From an uncultured Prochlorococcus sp. (GTDB taxonomy: Bacteria > Cyanobacteriota > Cyanobacteriia > PCC-6307 > Cyanobiaceae), in the NCBI GenBank assembly GCA_902606505.1, contig CACLGU010000002.1:1-64000 (forward strand): a stretch of 64,000 bases of DNA, given 5' to 3'. The notes beneath the pieces are model-generated. The model worked only from the letters and a program-made list of their open reading frames with translations, did not search any database and was not told where the DNA came from. The stretch's first letter is position 1. Each line of letters opens with the position of its first letter. Both the position numbers and the translations under genes were made by a program. Shown here piece by piece: positions 38,040 to 49,709 of the stretch.

Positions 38040-38948
38040 TTAATCCTTTTTGTTAATAAAAATTTCTGATTTTTCTGACTCTTTTTTATTAATTTCACTA
38101 ATGATATTATCACTCGAGTCTGTCTTTTGGGATAAGACATTTTTACTTAAAGATGCTTTATTTGCTCCCATAGAGTTTTGATTACCGATCAATTTTGCAA
38201 GAAGTTCTTGCAACCTGCTGCTGGTTATTGGCCTTTCGAGTTTGCCTTGGTTTGCCAATGATAACGTACCTGTTTCTTCAGAAACAACAATACATATACA
38301 TCTGTCAAATCTTTCTGTAATTCCTAATGCGGCTAAATGTCTTGTGCCGTATCTGCTAATTCCTTGCCTCGAGAGAGGAAGAATTACACCAGCAGATACT
38401 ATTTTGTTACCTTTAACAAGAACTGCTCCATCATGTAAAGGTGTATCTGTTGCAAAAAGATTTATTAAAAGGTCAGTTGATAATTGTGCCTCAATATTTG
38501 TACCTGAATATAAGAAATCTTCAGGCCTTAAATCACTACCTAAATCCACAACTATTAAAGCACCTCTTCTATTTTGAGAGAGTTTACCTGCAGTATCAAC
38601 TAACTGAGTAATAGTAGTTGATGTTGCTCTAAATTCCTTTGGTGGATTACCGAGTAACACAGCTAACCTTCCAGTACCTAATAATTCCATTAATCTTCTT
38701 AGCTCTCCTTGCCAAAGAATTGCTAATGATAGAGAACAAGCGAGGACTACAGCATCAATTAATTTTGATGTTAATGGAAGATATGCATATCTTTGAATAA
38801 ACCATGCGGAAGAAACTAAAAACAAATAACCCCTTAAAAGCCATAATGTTCTCTGTTCTTTTACTCTAGAAAATAATAAAAGTCCAAAACCAAGAGCAAA
38901 TAAGACATCTAATAAAAATTTTAAATTTATTATCCCCCAGAAATTCAC
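38040..38948 (-). CDS. cdaA: Diadenylate cyclase (CdaA-type, c-di-AMP synthase)
   Basis: 302 aa; N-terminal TM helices, LHDGAVLV, RYGTRHLAALGITE. Confidence 0.93.
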   Translation of the reverse strand: MNFWGIINLKFLLDVLFALGFGLLLFSRVKEQRTLWLLRGYLFLVSSAWFIQRYAYLPLTSKLIDAVVLACSLSLAILWQGELRRLMELLGTGRLAVLLGNPPKEFRATSTTITQLVDTAGKLSQNRRGALIVVDLGSDLRPEDFLYSGTNIEAQLSTDLLINLFATDTPLHDGAVLVKGNKIVSAGVILPLSRQGISRYGTRHLAALGITERFDRCICIVVSEETGTLSLANQGKLERPITSSRLQELLAKLIGNQNSMGANKASLSKNVLSQKTDSSDNIISEINKKESEKSEIFINKKD

Positions 38949-38976
38949 ATTAAAAACAAAATTAATTTAAATGTAC

Positions 38977-40350
38977 CTAATTTTGTTTGATAAAGCGATC
39001 AGGTAATACATCATACTTTAAAAGATCAATTGGGCTTTCTCTTTTTTGTATAATTTCTGCCTCTCCATCTTTAACTAAAAGAGTAGCAGGTCTTGGAATT
39101 CTGTTGTAGTTAGAACTCATTGAATTATTGTACGCACCGGTACCAAAAACACATATTAGATCGCCTGTTTTACATTCGGCTAGTTCAATTTCCTTAAACA
39201 ATACATCTCCCGATTCGCAGTGCTTCCCAGCAATAGTATATTTATTTTTGGAATTAATATTAAATGGATTACTTACTAAACATGCAGAATAATTCGATTG
39301 GTATGTAATTGGTCTTGGATTATCACTCATCCCACCATCAACAGATAAATATGTTCTGATACCGGGAATTTCTTTAAAAGCTCCAATTTTGTAAATGGTT
39401 ATACCTGCAGTAGATACTATAGATCTACCCGGTTCGCACATTAATGTAGGCAAATTTAAGTTATTTTTCTCACAAGCTTTAACAACAGAAAAAGAAATTG
39501 TTTTTACCCATTCATCAATCGAAGGGGGATCATCACTCCTGGTATACTTGATACCTAAACCTCCGCCTACATTTAGTTCCTCAATATTATGACCATATTT
39601 TTTGGCGTCTAAAATAACCCTTACCATTATTTCTCCGAGATCCTTATGAGGGTCTAGTTCAAAAATCTGTGAACCAATATGGGCATGTAAACCTGTTAAT
39701 TTTAAGTATTTCGTTTTGCTGATTCTGTTAAAAAGAATATTTAAATATTCTATTCCAAAACCAAATTTGCTATCAAATGATCCTGTTCTAATGTATTCAT
39801 GTGTGTGGCATTCTATCCCAGGGGTAAAGCGAATCATTATTTCTAAATCTTTATTAAATGAATTTGAGATCTCATCTAATCTCTCTAAGTCATAATCATT
39901 ATCTACAATAACTTTAATATTATTGCTAACTGCAAATTCTAATTCTTTGTCTGATTTGTTGTTACCATGAAAAACAATTTTTTTATTAGGAACCCCGCCT
40001 TTAATAGCAGTTAATAGTTCTCCTTCTGAAACCGCATCAAGTCCTAAACCTTCTGAGGAAATAAGACTACTCATAAATATAGAACTATTTGCCTTGGAGG
40101 CATATATGGGCAAGGATTTTCCAGGGTAGTATTTTTCTAATGCTTTTTTATATGCTCTACAAGAATTTCTTAAAGTTGTTTCATCTAAAATGTAAAGAGG
40201 AGAATCATATTTTTTAACTAATTCTTCAATAGAACATCCACCAACTGATAATTTTCCATCCCCTCCAATGGATGTAGTAATAGGTACAACATTTCTATTA
40301 GGACTCTCTAAATCAATCTTTTGTTTTAAAAAGGATTTTTTTTCTTCCAT
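38977..40350 (-). CDS. lysA: Diaminopimelate decarboxylase
   Basis: 457 aa; YASKANSS PLP-Lys region, GLHAHIGSQI, CEPGRS. Confidence 0.97.
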   Translation of the reverse strand: MEEKKSFLKQKIDLESPNRNVVPITTSIGGDGKLSVGGCSIEELVKKYDSPLYILDETTLRNSCRAYKKALEKYYPGKSLPIYASKANSSIFMSSLISSEGLGLDAVSEGELLTAIKGGVPNKKIVFHGNNKSDKELEFAVSNNIKVIVDNDYDLERLDEISNSFNKDLEIMIRFTPGIECHTHEYIRTGSFDSKFGFGIEYLNILFNRISKTKYLKLTGLHAHIGSQIFELDPHKDLGEIMVRVILDAKKYGHNIEELNVGGGLGIKYTRSDDPPSIDEWVKTISFSVVKACEKNNLNLPTLMCEPGRSIVSTAGITIYKIGAFKEIPGIRTYLSVDGGMSDNPRPITYQSNYSACLVSNPFNINSKNKYTIAGKHCESGDVLFKEIELAECKTGDLICVFGTGAYNNSMSSNYNRIPRPATLLVKDGEAEIIQKRESPIDLLKYDVLPDRFIKQN

Positions 40351-40437
40351 AGGAGAAAATTAAATAAAGTTTGCTTTATCCGTCATATTTTATAATGACT
40401 ATAATTTTTCACTTTATAAATATACATACATAATAAA

Positions 40438-40878
40438 ATGATATCCATTAAACAAATAAATGAGAAAGATATTGATTTATGTTATGAATTAGATTCAAAT
40501 ACGATTTCCCTATGGAGCAAGAAACAATGGGCAAACGAATTCAAAAAAGAAGGTACAAAAATCTTTGGATTATTAATTACAAATTTCGTCATTGGAATAT
40601 GTGCCTTTCAAATTGTTCTTGATGAAGCTCAAATAAATTTTTTTGTTATAAATCAGAAATTCAGGAAAAAGGGTTTTGGATCTTATCTAATGAGTTATTT
40701 AATAAGAAAATGTGAAGAATTAAGTCTTAAGAAATTACTATTGGAGGTTTCTCAAAGCAACGTTGCTGCTGAAAGATTTTATGCACACTTTGATTTTTCT
40801 ACTGTAGGAATAAGAAAAAATTATTATAAAGATGGTTCACATGCCCTTTTAAAAGAAAAAAAATTAACAACAAAATAA
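40438..40878 (+). CDS. rimI: RimI-like GNAT N-acetyltransferase
   Basis: 146 aa; RKKGFGSYLMSYLI, LEVSQSNVAAERFYAHFDFSTVGIRKNYY. Confidence 0.9.
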   Translation: MISIKQINEKDIDLCYELDSNTISLWSKKQWANEFKKEGTKIFGLLITNFVIGICAFQIVLDEAQINFFVINQKFRKKGFGSYLMSYLIRKCEELSLKKLLLEVSQSNVAAERFYAHFDFSTVGIRKNYYKDGSHALLKEKKLTTK

Positions 40879-41058
40879 TGTAAAAATTTAATTGTGCGGA
40901 TAACCAGAATGCTTGAAATTACTATAATTTCTTGCTATATCACTAAAAAAGTTTAATTAAATTGAATAAATTATACTTTTAGGTATTCACAAAAGCTCAT
41001 TCTGAACACAAAATTGACATATTACTGGTAGGTTATTAGTAGAAAATTTAATCTTCTA

Positions 41059-43587
41059 ATGTTTGAAAGATTTACAGAAAAAGCCATAAAAGTCATTATG
41101 CTTGCTCAAGAGGAGGCTCGAAGACTTGGTCATAATTTTGTTGGAACTGAGCAAATTCTTTTAGGTTTAATTGGAGAGGGGACCGGAGTTGCAGCGAAAG
41201 TTCTTAAATCACTTGGAGTTAATTTAAAAGATTCAAGGATAGAAGTTGAAAAAATAATAGGAAGAGGTTCAGGGTTTGTAGCTGTAGAAATACCTTTTAC
41301 ACCTAGAGCTAAAAGAGTTTTAGAATTATCTTTAGAGGAAGCTAGACAACTAGGTCACAATTATATTGGTACAGAACATTTACTATTAGGTCTAATCAGA
41401 GAAGGGGAGGGCGTTGCTGCAAGAGTCCTTGAAAATCTTAATATTGATCTTACCAAAGTAAGAACTCAAGTTATAAGAATGCTAGGTGAAACAGCCGATG
41501 TTGGCACAGGGGCTAGTACAAATAAGGGCAACTTAAAAACTGCGACTCTTGATGAATTCGGAACAAATTTAACAAAATTAGCAAGTGAATCAAAATTAGA
41601 TCCAGTCGTCGGCCGCCATTCAGAAATAGATCGTGTAGTTCAAATATTAGGTAGGAGGACAAAAAACAATCCTGTACTCATCGGCGAGCCAGGAGTAGGT
41701 AAAACAGCTATTGCAGAAGGTTTGGCTCAAAGAATACAAACGGGAGATATTCCAGACATACTTGAAGATAAAAGAGTCTTGACGCTTGATATAGGACTTT
41801 TGGTCGCAGGAACAAAATATAGAGGTGAATTTGAAGAAAGGTTAAAAAAAATAATGGAAGAAATTAAATCAGCAGGTAACGTCATACTCGTAATAGATGA
41901 AGTTCATACTTTAATTGGTGCAGGGGCTGCTGAAGGAGCTATAGACGCAGCAAATATTCTTAAGCCAGCATTAGCCAGAGGAGAATTACAATGTATTGGT
42001 GCAACAACTCTCGATGAATATAGAAAACACATTGAGAGAGATGCTGCTTTGGAAAGAAGATTTCAACCTGTAATGGTTGGCGAGCCATCTATTGAAGATA
42101 CAATCGAAATTTTAAAAGGTCTCAGAGAGCGTTACGAACAACATCATCGTCTAAAAATTACTGATGACGCACTAGCGGCAGCAGCTCATTTAGGGGATCG
42201 ATATATATCTGACAGATTCCTACCTGATAAGGCTATAGACCTCATTGACGAGGCTGGAAGTAGAGTACGTTTAATAAATTCTAAACTTCCGCCTGAAGCC
42301 AAGCAAATAGATAGGGAACTAAGACAAATTCAAAAACAAAAGGAGGAATCAGTAAGAGACCAAAATTTTGATCAAGCTGGCCAATTACGTGAAAAAGAAA
42401 TTGAATTGTCTGCAAAAATTAAAGAAGTATTGGACAATAGAAAAGAATCTACAGCCGAAGATCAACCTGACGCTGATAATAAGTCTGTAAAAACTGATTC
42501 AAAACTCCTACAAAGCCCCCTTGTTAGTGAAGAAGATGTAGCACATATAGTTGCTTCATGGACAGGGGTTCCTGTTCAGAAATTAACAGAAACTGAATCA
42601 GTCAAGCTTCTTAATATGGAGGAAACACTTCACCAAAGGCTAATTGGACAAGATGAAGCTGTAAAAGCTGTTTCTAAAGCTATAAGAAGAGCAAGAGTTG
42701 GTTTAAAAAATCCTAATAGACCCATCGCAAGTTTTATCTTTTCTGGACCTACTGGTGTTGGTAAAACTGAATTGACTAAATCATTAGCTTCATATTTCTT
42801 CGGGAGTGAAGAAGCAATGATCAGATTAGATATGTCAGAATTTATGGAAAGACATACAGTTAGTAAACTTATAGGCTCGCCTCCTGGCTATGTTGGTTTT
42901 AATGAAGGTGGTCAGCTTACTGAGGCAGTCAGAAGACGCCCCTATACTGTTGTTTTATTTGATGAAGTTGAAAAGGCGCATCCAGACGTATTTAATTTGT
43001 TATTGCAATTGCTTGAAGACGGAAGATTAACTGATTCCAAAGGTAGAACCGTAGATTTTAAAAATACATTGTTAATAATGACTTCAAATATTGGTTCTAA
43101 AGTAATCGAGAAAGGTGGTGGAGGTCTTGGATTTGAATTTTCTGGGGATTCAATTGAAGATAGCCAATATAATCGAATAAAATCTTTAGTTAATGAAGAA
43201 CTTAAACAATATTTTAGGCCTGAATTTTTAAATAGACTTGATGAAATAATTGTATTCAGACAACTAACTAAAAATGAAGTTAAAGAGATTGCAGAAATAA
43301 TGTTGCAAGAAGTTTTTGCAAGATTACAAGATAAAGGCATTAAGTTAAGTGTCACCGATTCTTTTAAAGAAAGACTTGTTGACGAAGGTTATAATCCTTC
43401 ATACGGAGCAAGACCTTTGAGAAGGGCAGTTATGCGTTTACTAGAAGATAGTCTGGCTGAAGAAGTTCTTTCTGGCAGAATAAAAGATGGAGATAAGGCT
43501 TTAGTAGATGTAGATGAAAATAAAAAAGTTACAATAAATATTTCTTCTGAAGAATCTTCTCAAGAGCTAGCAAGTGCTAACTTCTAA
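41059..43587 (+). CDS. clpC: ATP-dependent Clp protease ATP-binding subunit ClpC
   Basis: 842 aa; Clp_N repeats, two AAA+ modules, UVR-like region. Confidence 0.98.
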   Translation: MFERFTEKAIKVIMLAQEEARRLGHNFVGTEQILLGLIGEGTGVAAKVLKSLGVNLKDSRIEVEKIIGRGSGFVAVEIPFTPRAKRVLELSLEEARQLGHNYIGTEHLLLGLIREGEGVAARVLENLNIDLTKVRTQVIRMLGETADVGTGASTNKGNLKTATLDEFGTNLTKLASESKLDPVVGRHSEIDRVVQILGRRTKNNPVLIGEPGVGKTAIAEGLAQRIQTGDIPDILEDKRVLTLDIGLLVAGTKYRGEFEERLKKIMEEIKSAGNVILVIDEVHTLIGAGAAEGAIDAANILKPALARGELQCIGATTLDEYRKHIERDAALERRFQPVMVGEPSIEDTIEILKGLRERYEQHHRLKITDDALAAAAHLGDRYISDRFLPDKAIDLIDEAGSRVRLINSKLPPEAKQIDRELRQIQKQKEESVRDQNFDQAGQLREKEIELSAKIKEVLDNRKESTAEDQPDADNKSVKTDSKLLQSPLVSEEDVAHIVASWTGVPVQKLTETESVKLLNMEETLHQRLIGQDEAVKAVSKAIRRARVGLKNPNRPIASFIFSGPTGVGKTELTKSLASYFFGSEEAMIRLDMSEFMERHTVSKLIGSPPGYVGFNEGGQLTEAVRRRPYTVVLFDEVEKAHPDVFNLLLQLLEDGRLTDSKGRTVDFKNTLLIMTSNIGSKVIEKGGGGLGFEFSGDSIEDSQYNRIKSLVNEELKQYFRPEFLNRLDEIIVFRQLTKNEVKEIAEIMLQEVFARLQDKGIKLSVTDSFKERLVDEGYNPSYGARPLRRAVMRLLEDSLAEEVLSGRIKDGDKALVDVDENKKVTINISSEESSQELASANF

Positions 43588-43602
43588 TTATTCAAAGTAA
43601 AT

Positions 43603-44694
43603 ATGCAATTAATCTCTCCAGAAACTATATATAGGGGAAATTATGCTTGGGAAAAATCTTTACCTCAAATCACTAAATTAACTAAAAGTCCATTAATTTT
43701 AGGCAGGAGCATTCATACGAATAATCTGAGAAATAAAATTTTTATTGACTTAAAAAATCAGAACCTTAATGTTAATTCTGTTGATTTAAAATTTGATTGT
43801 TGTTATGAAGATATAACAAGAGTTAAGGACATAATTTTAAATAATAATCATGATTCTGTTATTGCAGCTGGAGGGGGTAAAGTTCTTGATTCAGGCAAAT
43901 ATATAGCAGATTGCCTTAATATCCCATGTATTACAGTGCCCCTAAGCGCTTCTACCTGCGCAGGTTGGACAGCTTTATCGAATATCTATACAAAAAATGG
44001 TCAATTTATAAAGGATGTTGCATTAAGATCTTGTCCGAAAATCCTAGTATATGATCATAAATTTATTCAAACAGCTCCATCAAGAACTCTAGCAAGTGGC
44101 ATAGCTGATGCTTTGGCAAAATGGTATGAATCCTCCATAACAAGTTCAAAAATAGATGACGGTCTTGTTCAACAAGCAATTCAGATATCAAGAGTTTTAA
44201 GAGATCAGCTATTAATAGATGGAGGAAAAGCATTTAAGGGTCAATTTGAAAAACCCCCATCTTGGCAAAATACTGTAGAAGCATGTGGACTTACAGCAGG
44301 ATTAGTTGGCGGTATTGGAGGAGAAAAATGTAGAACTGCAGCAGCACATGCTTTTCATAATGCAATTACTCAGATAATCACTCCTAAAAAATTCTTACAT
44401 GGTGAGATTGTTGGGGTTGGATTATTATTGCAATTAAGACTAGAAGAAATGAAAAATAATAATAAGTTAGCTGATCAATCAATTAAACAATTATTTGTAC
44501 TCATGAAAGAATTAAATTTGCCAACTACTATCGGACAACTTGGAATAAATGTTTTTGAAAATAACAATTTAGAGATAATTGCTGATTTTACCTGTCGAGA
44601 TAAATCTGAGATTCACTTTTTGCCTTTTGAAATTAATAAACGGGATATAATAGAGGTTATTTCAAATTTTGAACAACAAAAAATTAAAACATAA
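43603..44694 (+). CDS. Iron-containing alcohol/glycerol dehydrogenase family
   Basis: 363 aa; AAGGGKVLDSGKYIAD, AHAFHNAIT, HGEIVGVG. Confidence 0.85.
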   Translation: MQLISPETIYRGNYAWEKSLPQITKLTKSPLILGRSIHTNNLRNKIFIDLKNQNLNVNSVDLKFDCCYEDITRVKDIILNNNHDSVIAAGGGKVLDSGKYIADCLNIPCITVPLSASTCAGWTALSNIYTKNGQFIKDVALRSCPKILVYDHKFIQTAPSRTLASGIADALAKWYESSITSSKIDDGLVQQAIQISRVLRDQLLIDGGKAFKGQFEKPPSWQNTVEACGLTAGLVGGIGGEKCRTAAAHAFHNAITQIITPKKFLHGEIVGVGLLLQLRLEEMKNNNKLADQSIKQLFVLMKELNLPTTIGQLGINVFENNNLEIIADFTCRDKSEIHFLPFEINKRDIIEVISNFEQQKIKT

Positions 44695-44703
44695 ATATTA
44701 TTT

Positions 44704-45603
44704 TTGACTAAAAACAATTTTGAACAATTCAGTGATTTAAATGAAGAATTTTTCGAAAGTGCCAAATTGTCACTATTAGACCCTTTAGGTCTTTATTTGG
44801 CAAATGATGTTAAGTGGATAAAACTCAACCAAAACTGGAACTCCCTAAAATTCCCAGTAGTTATGGGAGGAAAAGGTCAACCTATACTTCTTCTACATGG
44901 CTTTGATAGTAGTTTTTTAGAATTCAGAAGAATATATAAATCACTAAAAAGAAATTTTCAAGTTATTGTCCCTGATATGCTGGGTTTTGGTTTTAGTCCT
45001 AGGTGCGCAACAAATGAATACAATTCCTCGAAAATAATTTCGCATTTAATTGATCTCCTTAAGACCTTAAAAATAACGAAGAATTTAAAAATTATAGGTG
45101 CCTCTATGGGAGGCTCAATAGCTTTAAAACTTGCATATGAAATTCCTGATTCTATTGATAAAATTATCCTTTTATCCCCCGCTGGATTGTTTGGAGAACC
45201 TAAGAGTATCCCTTTTCCTCTTAACCAAATTGGCGCCTCATTTCTTGGATTGCCTCAGGTCAGAAAAAGTCTTTGTAGGCAAGCATTTGCTTTTCCAGAT
45301 GAATGCGTTGGTAAGATGGAAGAGCAAATTGCTTCAATTCATTTAGGTTGTAAAGGATGGAGGAATTCACTTGCATCATTTGCAAAAAGTGGTGGGTTTG
45401 CAGGAACTCAAAAATATATTCAAAATATCCCAATTAAAACATTATGTGGAGAAAATGATCGAATTCTTGGAAAAAAAGAGCTTAAAAAAATAAGAAATAT
45501 TGAAAAATTAAATTTTGTAGGGTTACAAAATTGTGGTCATCTGCCGCATATAGACCTTCCACCATTATCTAGTAAAATTATACAAGATTATTTTTTGGGA
45601 TAA
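44704..45603 (+). CDS. Alpha/beta hydrolase
   Basis: 299 aa; LLLHGFDSS, GASMGGSIAL nucleophile elbow. Confidence 0.88.
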   Translation: MTKNNFEQFSDLNEEFFESAKLSLLDPLGLYLANDVKWIKLNQNWNSLKFPVVMGGKGQPILLLHGFDSSFLEFRRIYKSLKRNFQVIVPDMLGFGFSPRCATNEYNSSKIISHLIDLLKTLKITKNLKIIGASMGGSIALKLAYEIPDSIDKIILLSPAGLFGEPKSIPFPLNQIGASFLGLPQVRKSLCRQAFAFPDECVGKMEEQIASIHLGCKGWRNSLASFAKSGGFAGTQKYIQNIPIKTLCGENDRILGKKELKKIRNIEKLNFVGLQNCGHLPHIDLPPLSSKIIQDYFLG

Positions 45604-45615
45604 AATTTTTCTTAA

Positions 45616-46473
45616 TTAATTTAGATACTTGAAAATTATAAAAATATAATACAAAACAGATGGAGTAAAGATGTAACTGTCAATTCTGTCAAGAATCCCT
45701 CCATGTCCCGGTAAAAAAGTTCCGGAATCTTTTATTTTTGCATCTCTCTTCATCATAGATTCAATTAAATCTCCAACTAATGCCATAAGAGAAATTGAAA
45801 TTCCATAAATTATTCCAACAATTAATGGATTTTCCCAATTCATTAAAAATGCGAAAAATATTGCTAGTAAAATTGAACAGGATATTCCTCCAATTAAACC
45901 TTCTATAGTTTTGCTAGGAGATATTGGAGATAGAGATGTTTTGCCAAACGACTTCCCAATGAAATAAGAACCAATATCACTAGCTACAATTAAAAAACAA
46001 GAAGTTAAAGTTAAATGAAGACCTGTAGTATTTGATAAATTCTCAAACGATATAAAACCCTGATTTGAATTTATTATCACTGAATCTAATCCCCTCAACT
46101 TAATCCAGTAACTAGGTAAAAAACCTAAATAGAATAATCCAAAAATAGATGCTGCAATATCCGAAATTGTCCCAGGTTTTGGTTGCAAAAGTAACCAAGT
46201 GCATATCCCCACTGAACAGATTGGCAAAATTGAATTAGAAATTTCTCCTTCAAGCACACCAATGGTCTCAAGATAAGTAGAAACTATAATAATAAAGGAT
46301 GAAAATAATGTGGTTTTTGTAGCTGGTCTTATTCCTTTAAATTCTGCCATTCTAAAAAATTCTAATAATGCTAAATATGTAAGCAACGCAGTTGCTAATG
46401 TAAAAAACCATCCCCCCAACAAAACAACAATTAAACCAAAAATTCCTATAAGTAATCCGCTTTTTAATCTCAT
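45616..46473 (-). CDS. cdsA: Phosphatidate cytidylyltransferase
   Basis: 285 aa; SPSKTIEGLIGG...LVGDLIESMMKRDAKIKDSGTFLPGHGGILDRIDS. Confidence 0.95.
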   Translation of the reverse strand: MRLKSGLLIGIFGLIVVLLGGWFFTLATALLTYLALLEFFRMAEFKGIRPATKTTLFSSFIIIVSTYLETIGVLEGEISNSILPICSVGICTWLLLQPKPGTISDIAASIFGLFYLGFLPSYWIKLRGLDSVIINSNQGFISFENLSNTTGLHLTLTSCFLIVASDIGSYFIGKSFGKTSLSPISPSKTIEGLIGGISCSILLAIFFAFLMNWENPLIVGIIYGISISLMALVGDLIESMMKRDAKIKDSGTFLPGHGGILDRIDSYIFTPSVLYYIFIIFKYLN

Positions 46474-46482
46474 ATGAAATTG

Positions 46483-47880
46483 CTATGTTTCTAAGACCTT
46501 TATATTAAAATTTACCAGATCTTTGTTACATAAACTTTGATTATTTATCCAATTAAATCTGTGCAGGTCTACTTTTTCGCCAGGAACTAGTAGAGGTATC
46601 CCAGGAGGATAGGGGCAAATAATATCTCCAGATATTTTATTTAATGATTGTGAAAAAGGAATACATCGAGTCTTACTTCTCCAAGCAATTCCAATTTCGA
46701 TTTCGGGAGCTTGAACTAATTTAAAGGGCGATTTGAGCACTTCTAAACTTTTTGATTTTTTGGAATTTAATAGTAACTTTTTCCATAACTTTTCAAATAA
46801 ATTAAGAAAATCTTTTTGATTTCCAAATCCTAAGCAAAAAGTGAGAGTCATCATTTCTGGCAATTCAGCGATAAGGCCATTTCTATAAAAAAATTTATCA
46901 GCAGTAAAACCATCAATTCCAACCTTAGAGGTATTTACAACAATTTTTAAGGGGTCTTGAGTTTCTATGAGAGGAATATTTTTTTGAATTAATTTTTTGT
47001 AAATACTTTTTGCCTCTAAAATTCTTTTTTGATATTTTGATAAACTTTTTTTATTAAGCCAGTCCCTAATAGACTCTTCACAAGAAGAAAGTAATAAGGA
47101 ACTTGGACTAGTAGTTTGCAACAAATTAATACTTTTGATCAAATTACCTTCATTTATTAGATTCCCTTTGTACCAAAGTACCGCCGTTTGAGTTAATCCA
47201 TTGAGCGACTTATGCAATGAATTAACCACTAAATCAGCGTTTGATGATAAGGCCGGTTTTGGCAAATTAAGGTTTTCACAAAAAAGGAAATATGAACCAT
47301 GGGCTTCATCAACTAAAACAGGTAAATTTTTTTGATGAAAACAATCTATTAAAGGTTCTAAATCTCCGGAATAACCATGATAAGAGGGATTTACAAGAAT
47401 CACACCTGCAATTTTATTCTCATCAAAATTTAATTTATCAAATACATTTTTCAACCAAATTTTTGTAATTGGTTTGTAATGCCCGGTTATGGACGAAAAT
47501 TCTAGGTCAAAAAATATTGGATTTATATTCTGCATCGCACAGATTTTTATAACACTTATGTGAACATTTCTAGGCATCAGTATATTTTCGCCAGGATTTG
47601 CCATTGCAATTACTGCTGATTGTATTAATCCGGAAGCTCCATTAACTCCAAAAAAACATCCTTTAGCCCCAAATTTATTAGAGAATTCTCTTTGAGATTT
47701 AGCAATTAATCCGCTTTGGGACAGTGGTGATCCTATTTCTGGCAGTTCGGGCAAGTCCCAATACCCAGGCGGATTTTTTAATAACTTCACTAATTTCTTT
47801 GGTAAAGCTGCCCCTCTGTTATGAGCTGGAAAGAATAAAGACTTTAAAAACTTTTTAGTTAGAAAAGATGAAATGCTCAT
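46483..47880 (-). CDS. Orn/Lys/Arg decarboxylase family
   Basis: 465 aa; VDEAHGSYFLF, NSLHKSLNGLTQTAVLW, CPYPPGIPLLVPGE. Confidence 0.92.
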   Translation of the reverse strand: MSISSFLTKKFLKSLFFPAHNRGAALPKKLVKLLKNPPGYWDLPELPEIGSPLSQSGLIAKSQREFSNKFGAKGCFFGVNGASGLIQSAVIAMANPGENILMPRNVHISVIKICAMQNINPIFFDLEFSSITGHYKPITKIWLKNVFDKLNFDENKIAGVILVNPSYHGYSGDLEPLIDCFHQKNLPVLVDEAHGSYFLFCENLNLPKPALSSNADLVVNSLHKSLNGLTQTAVLWYKGNLINEGNLIKSINLLQTTSPSSLLLSSCEESIRDWLNKKSLSKYQKRILEAKSIYKKLIQKNIPLIETQDPLKIVVNTSKVGIDGFTADKFFYRNGLIAELPEMMTLTFCLGFGNQKDFLNLFEKLWKKLLLNSKKSKSLEVLKSPFKLVQAPEIEIGIAWRSKTRCIPFSQSLNKISGDIICPYPPGIPLLVPGEKVDLHRFNWINNQSLCNKDLVNFNIKVLET

Positions 47881-47944
47881 AAAGTATTATCTACATATAT
47901 AGAATGAATAAAGTGGTAATCTTTTTTAATATTATTTAACTTTA

Positions 47945-49600
47945 ATGAAAAAATCTTATTCGAGATATTCAGCAAAAGATGATTTAATTTGGTTGATTTT
48001 GAGACCATGGATTTTTATACCAAGAGTTTTATATATCCTTTTAACTTTTATTTTTCTTTTTTTGAGAATACTTTTTCAAGGTAACAGTAAAAATAAAAAT
48101 GTACAAAAAAATCTCTCGAAATATCTTTTTGATGTAATAACAGATTTAGGCCCTTGCTTTATCAAATTAGGTCAAGCACTCTCAACCAGGCCAGATCTTG
48201 TTAGACAAGATTGGCTAACAGAACTTACAAACTTACAAGATAATCTCCCAGCATTTGATCACAAAATTGCTTTAAAAATCATTGAAGAGGAACTTGGATC
48301 ACCTGCTAATGAATTATTTGAAGAGTTTCCAAATAGTCCTATTGCTTCAGCAAGTTTAGGTCAAGTTTATAAAGCAAAAATAAAAAATTCTTATTTAGCT
48401 GTGAAAGTACAGCGGCCAAATTTATTTTTTCTCATAAGAAGGGATATTGTAATTTTAAGGTTTTTAGGAACTTTTTTGTCCCCTCTCTTACCATTAAATA
48501 TAGGTGTTGGAATTGGGGAAATAATAGATGAGTTTGGTAAGGCACTTTTTAATGAAATTGACTATCAAAAGGAAGCCGAAAATGCTTTGAAATTTGCAAA
48601 TTTATTCAAAGAAAACCCAAATATTTTTATTCCTAAATTAGAAAAACAGTTTTCATCTAAAAGGATTATCACAACTTCTTGGATTGATGGAGTTAAGTTA
48701 AGAGATCGAGCTTTATTAGAGGAAAATAAGTTAATACCTGCATCTTTTATAAAAACATGTGTCATCAGTGGACTGCAGCAATTATTTGAATTTGGATATT
48801 TTCATGCAGACCCACATCCAGGAAATATGTTTGCTCTCAAAGGAGGAAATACTGATTGTGGGAATTTAGCTTATGTTGATTTCGGAATGATGGATACTAT
48901 TACAAATTCAGATAGACTTACTCTTATTAAGGCTATTGTTCACATAATAAATGAAGAGTATTATCTTCTGGCAGAAGATTTCCAGAAATTAGGTTTTTTA
49001 ACCAAAGAACAAGATCTTCAAAAACTAGTTGAACCTTTAAAAGAAGTTCTTGGAGGATCTCTAAGCGCTGAGGTAGGTAACTTTAATCTTAAAAATGTTA
49101 CTGATAAGTTTTCAAAACTAATGTATTCTTATCCTTTCAGAGTTCCTAGTAGGTTTGCCTTAATAATAAGAGCAGTGGTTAGTCAAGAAGGTTTAGCACT
49201 AAGACTAGACCCTGAATTCAAAATTTTAAAAATTGCTTATCCATATATTGCTAAAAAATTACTTACCGATAATTCTGAAGAGATTTTAGAAATCCTTTTA
49301 GAAGTCGTTTTTGATAAAAAAGGTCAAATTCAAATTGAAAAAGTTGAGAGTTTGCTAAATATTTTATTTAAAGATTCTGAAAATATTAATTCAGATCTCA
49401 TACCAGTTGCTAACGCAGGATTGAAATTATTTGTCAGTAAAAAAGGATCCGAAGTTAGAAAGAATCTTCTTTTAAGTCTCATAAAAGATGAAAAATTAGA
49501 ATTTACTGATGTGAAAAAACTCTTATCTTTAATTAGAGATACTTTTAGCCCTCTGAATATTGCAAAAAGTGCAGTGCAAAATATTATTTCTACAGTTTAG
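47945..49600 (+). CDS. ABC1/UbiB-family atypical kinase
   Basis: 551 aa; CFIKLGQALSTRPDL, ASASLGQVYKAK, FHADPHPGNM. Confidence 0.95.
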   Translation: MKKSYSRYSAKDDLIWLILRPWIFIPRVLYILLTFIFLFLRILFQGNSKNKNVQKNLSKYLFDVITDLGPCFIKLGQALSTRPDLVRQDWLTELTNLQDNLPAFDHKIALKIIEEELGSPANELFEEFPNSPIASASLGQVYKAKIKNSYLAVKVQRPNLFFLIRRDIVILRFLGTFLSPLLPLNIGVGIGEIIDEFGKALFNEIDYQKEAENALKFANLFKENPNIFIPKLEKQFSSKRIITTSWIDGVKLRDRALLEENKLIPASFIKTCVISGLQQLFEFGYFHADPHPGNMFALKGGNTDCGNLAYVDFGMMDTITNSDRLTLIKAIVHIINEEYYLLAEDFQKLGFLTKEQDLQKLVEPLKEVLGGSLSAEVGNFNLKNVTDKFSKLMYSYPFRVPSRFALIIRAVVSQEGLALRLDPEFKILKIAYPYIAKKLLTDNSEEILEILLEVVFDKKGQIQIEKVESLLNILFKDSENINSDLIPVANAGLKLFVSKKGSEVRKNLLLSLIKDEKLEFTDVKKLLSLIRDTFSPLNIAKSAVQNIISTV

Positions 49601-49709
49601 TTTTTATATTGATATCTAATTAACTTACTTATGATTTTAATTTCATTAGAATTGGATGTAACGTTTTAAAAATGAGAAGTAAAAGGATTATTTATTTTTG
49701 GAAGATTAA

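Noticed and set aside
42942-43355. 137-aa minus ORF
   Set aside because: Antisense to conserved clpC; arises from codon bias.
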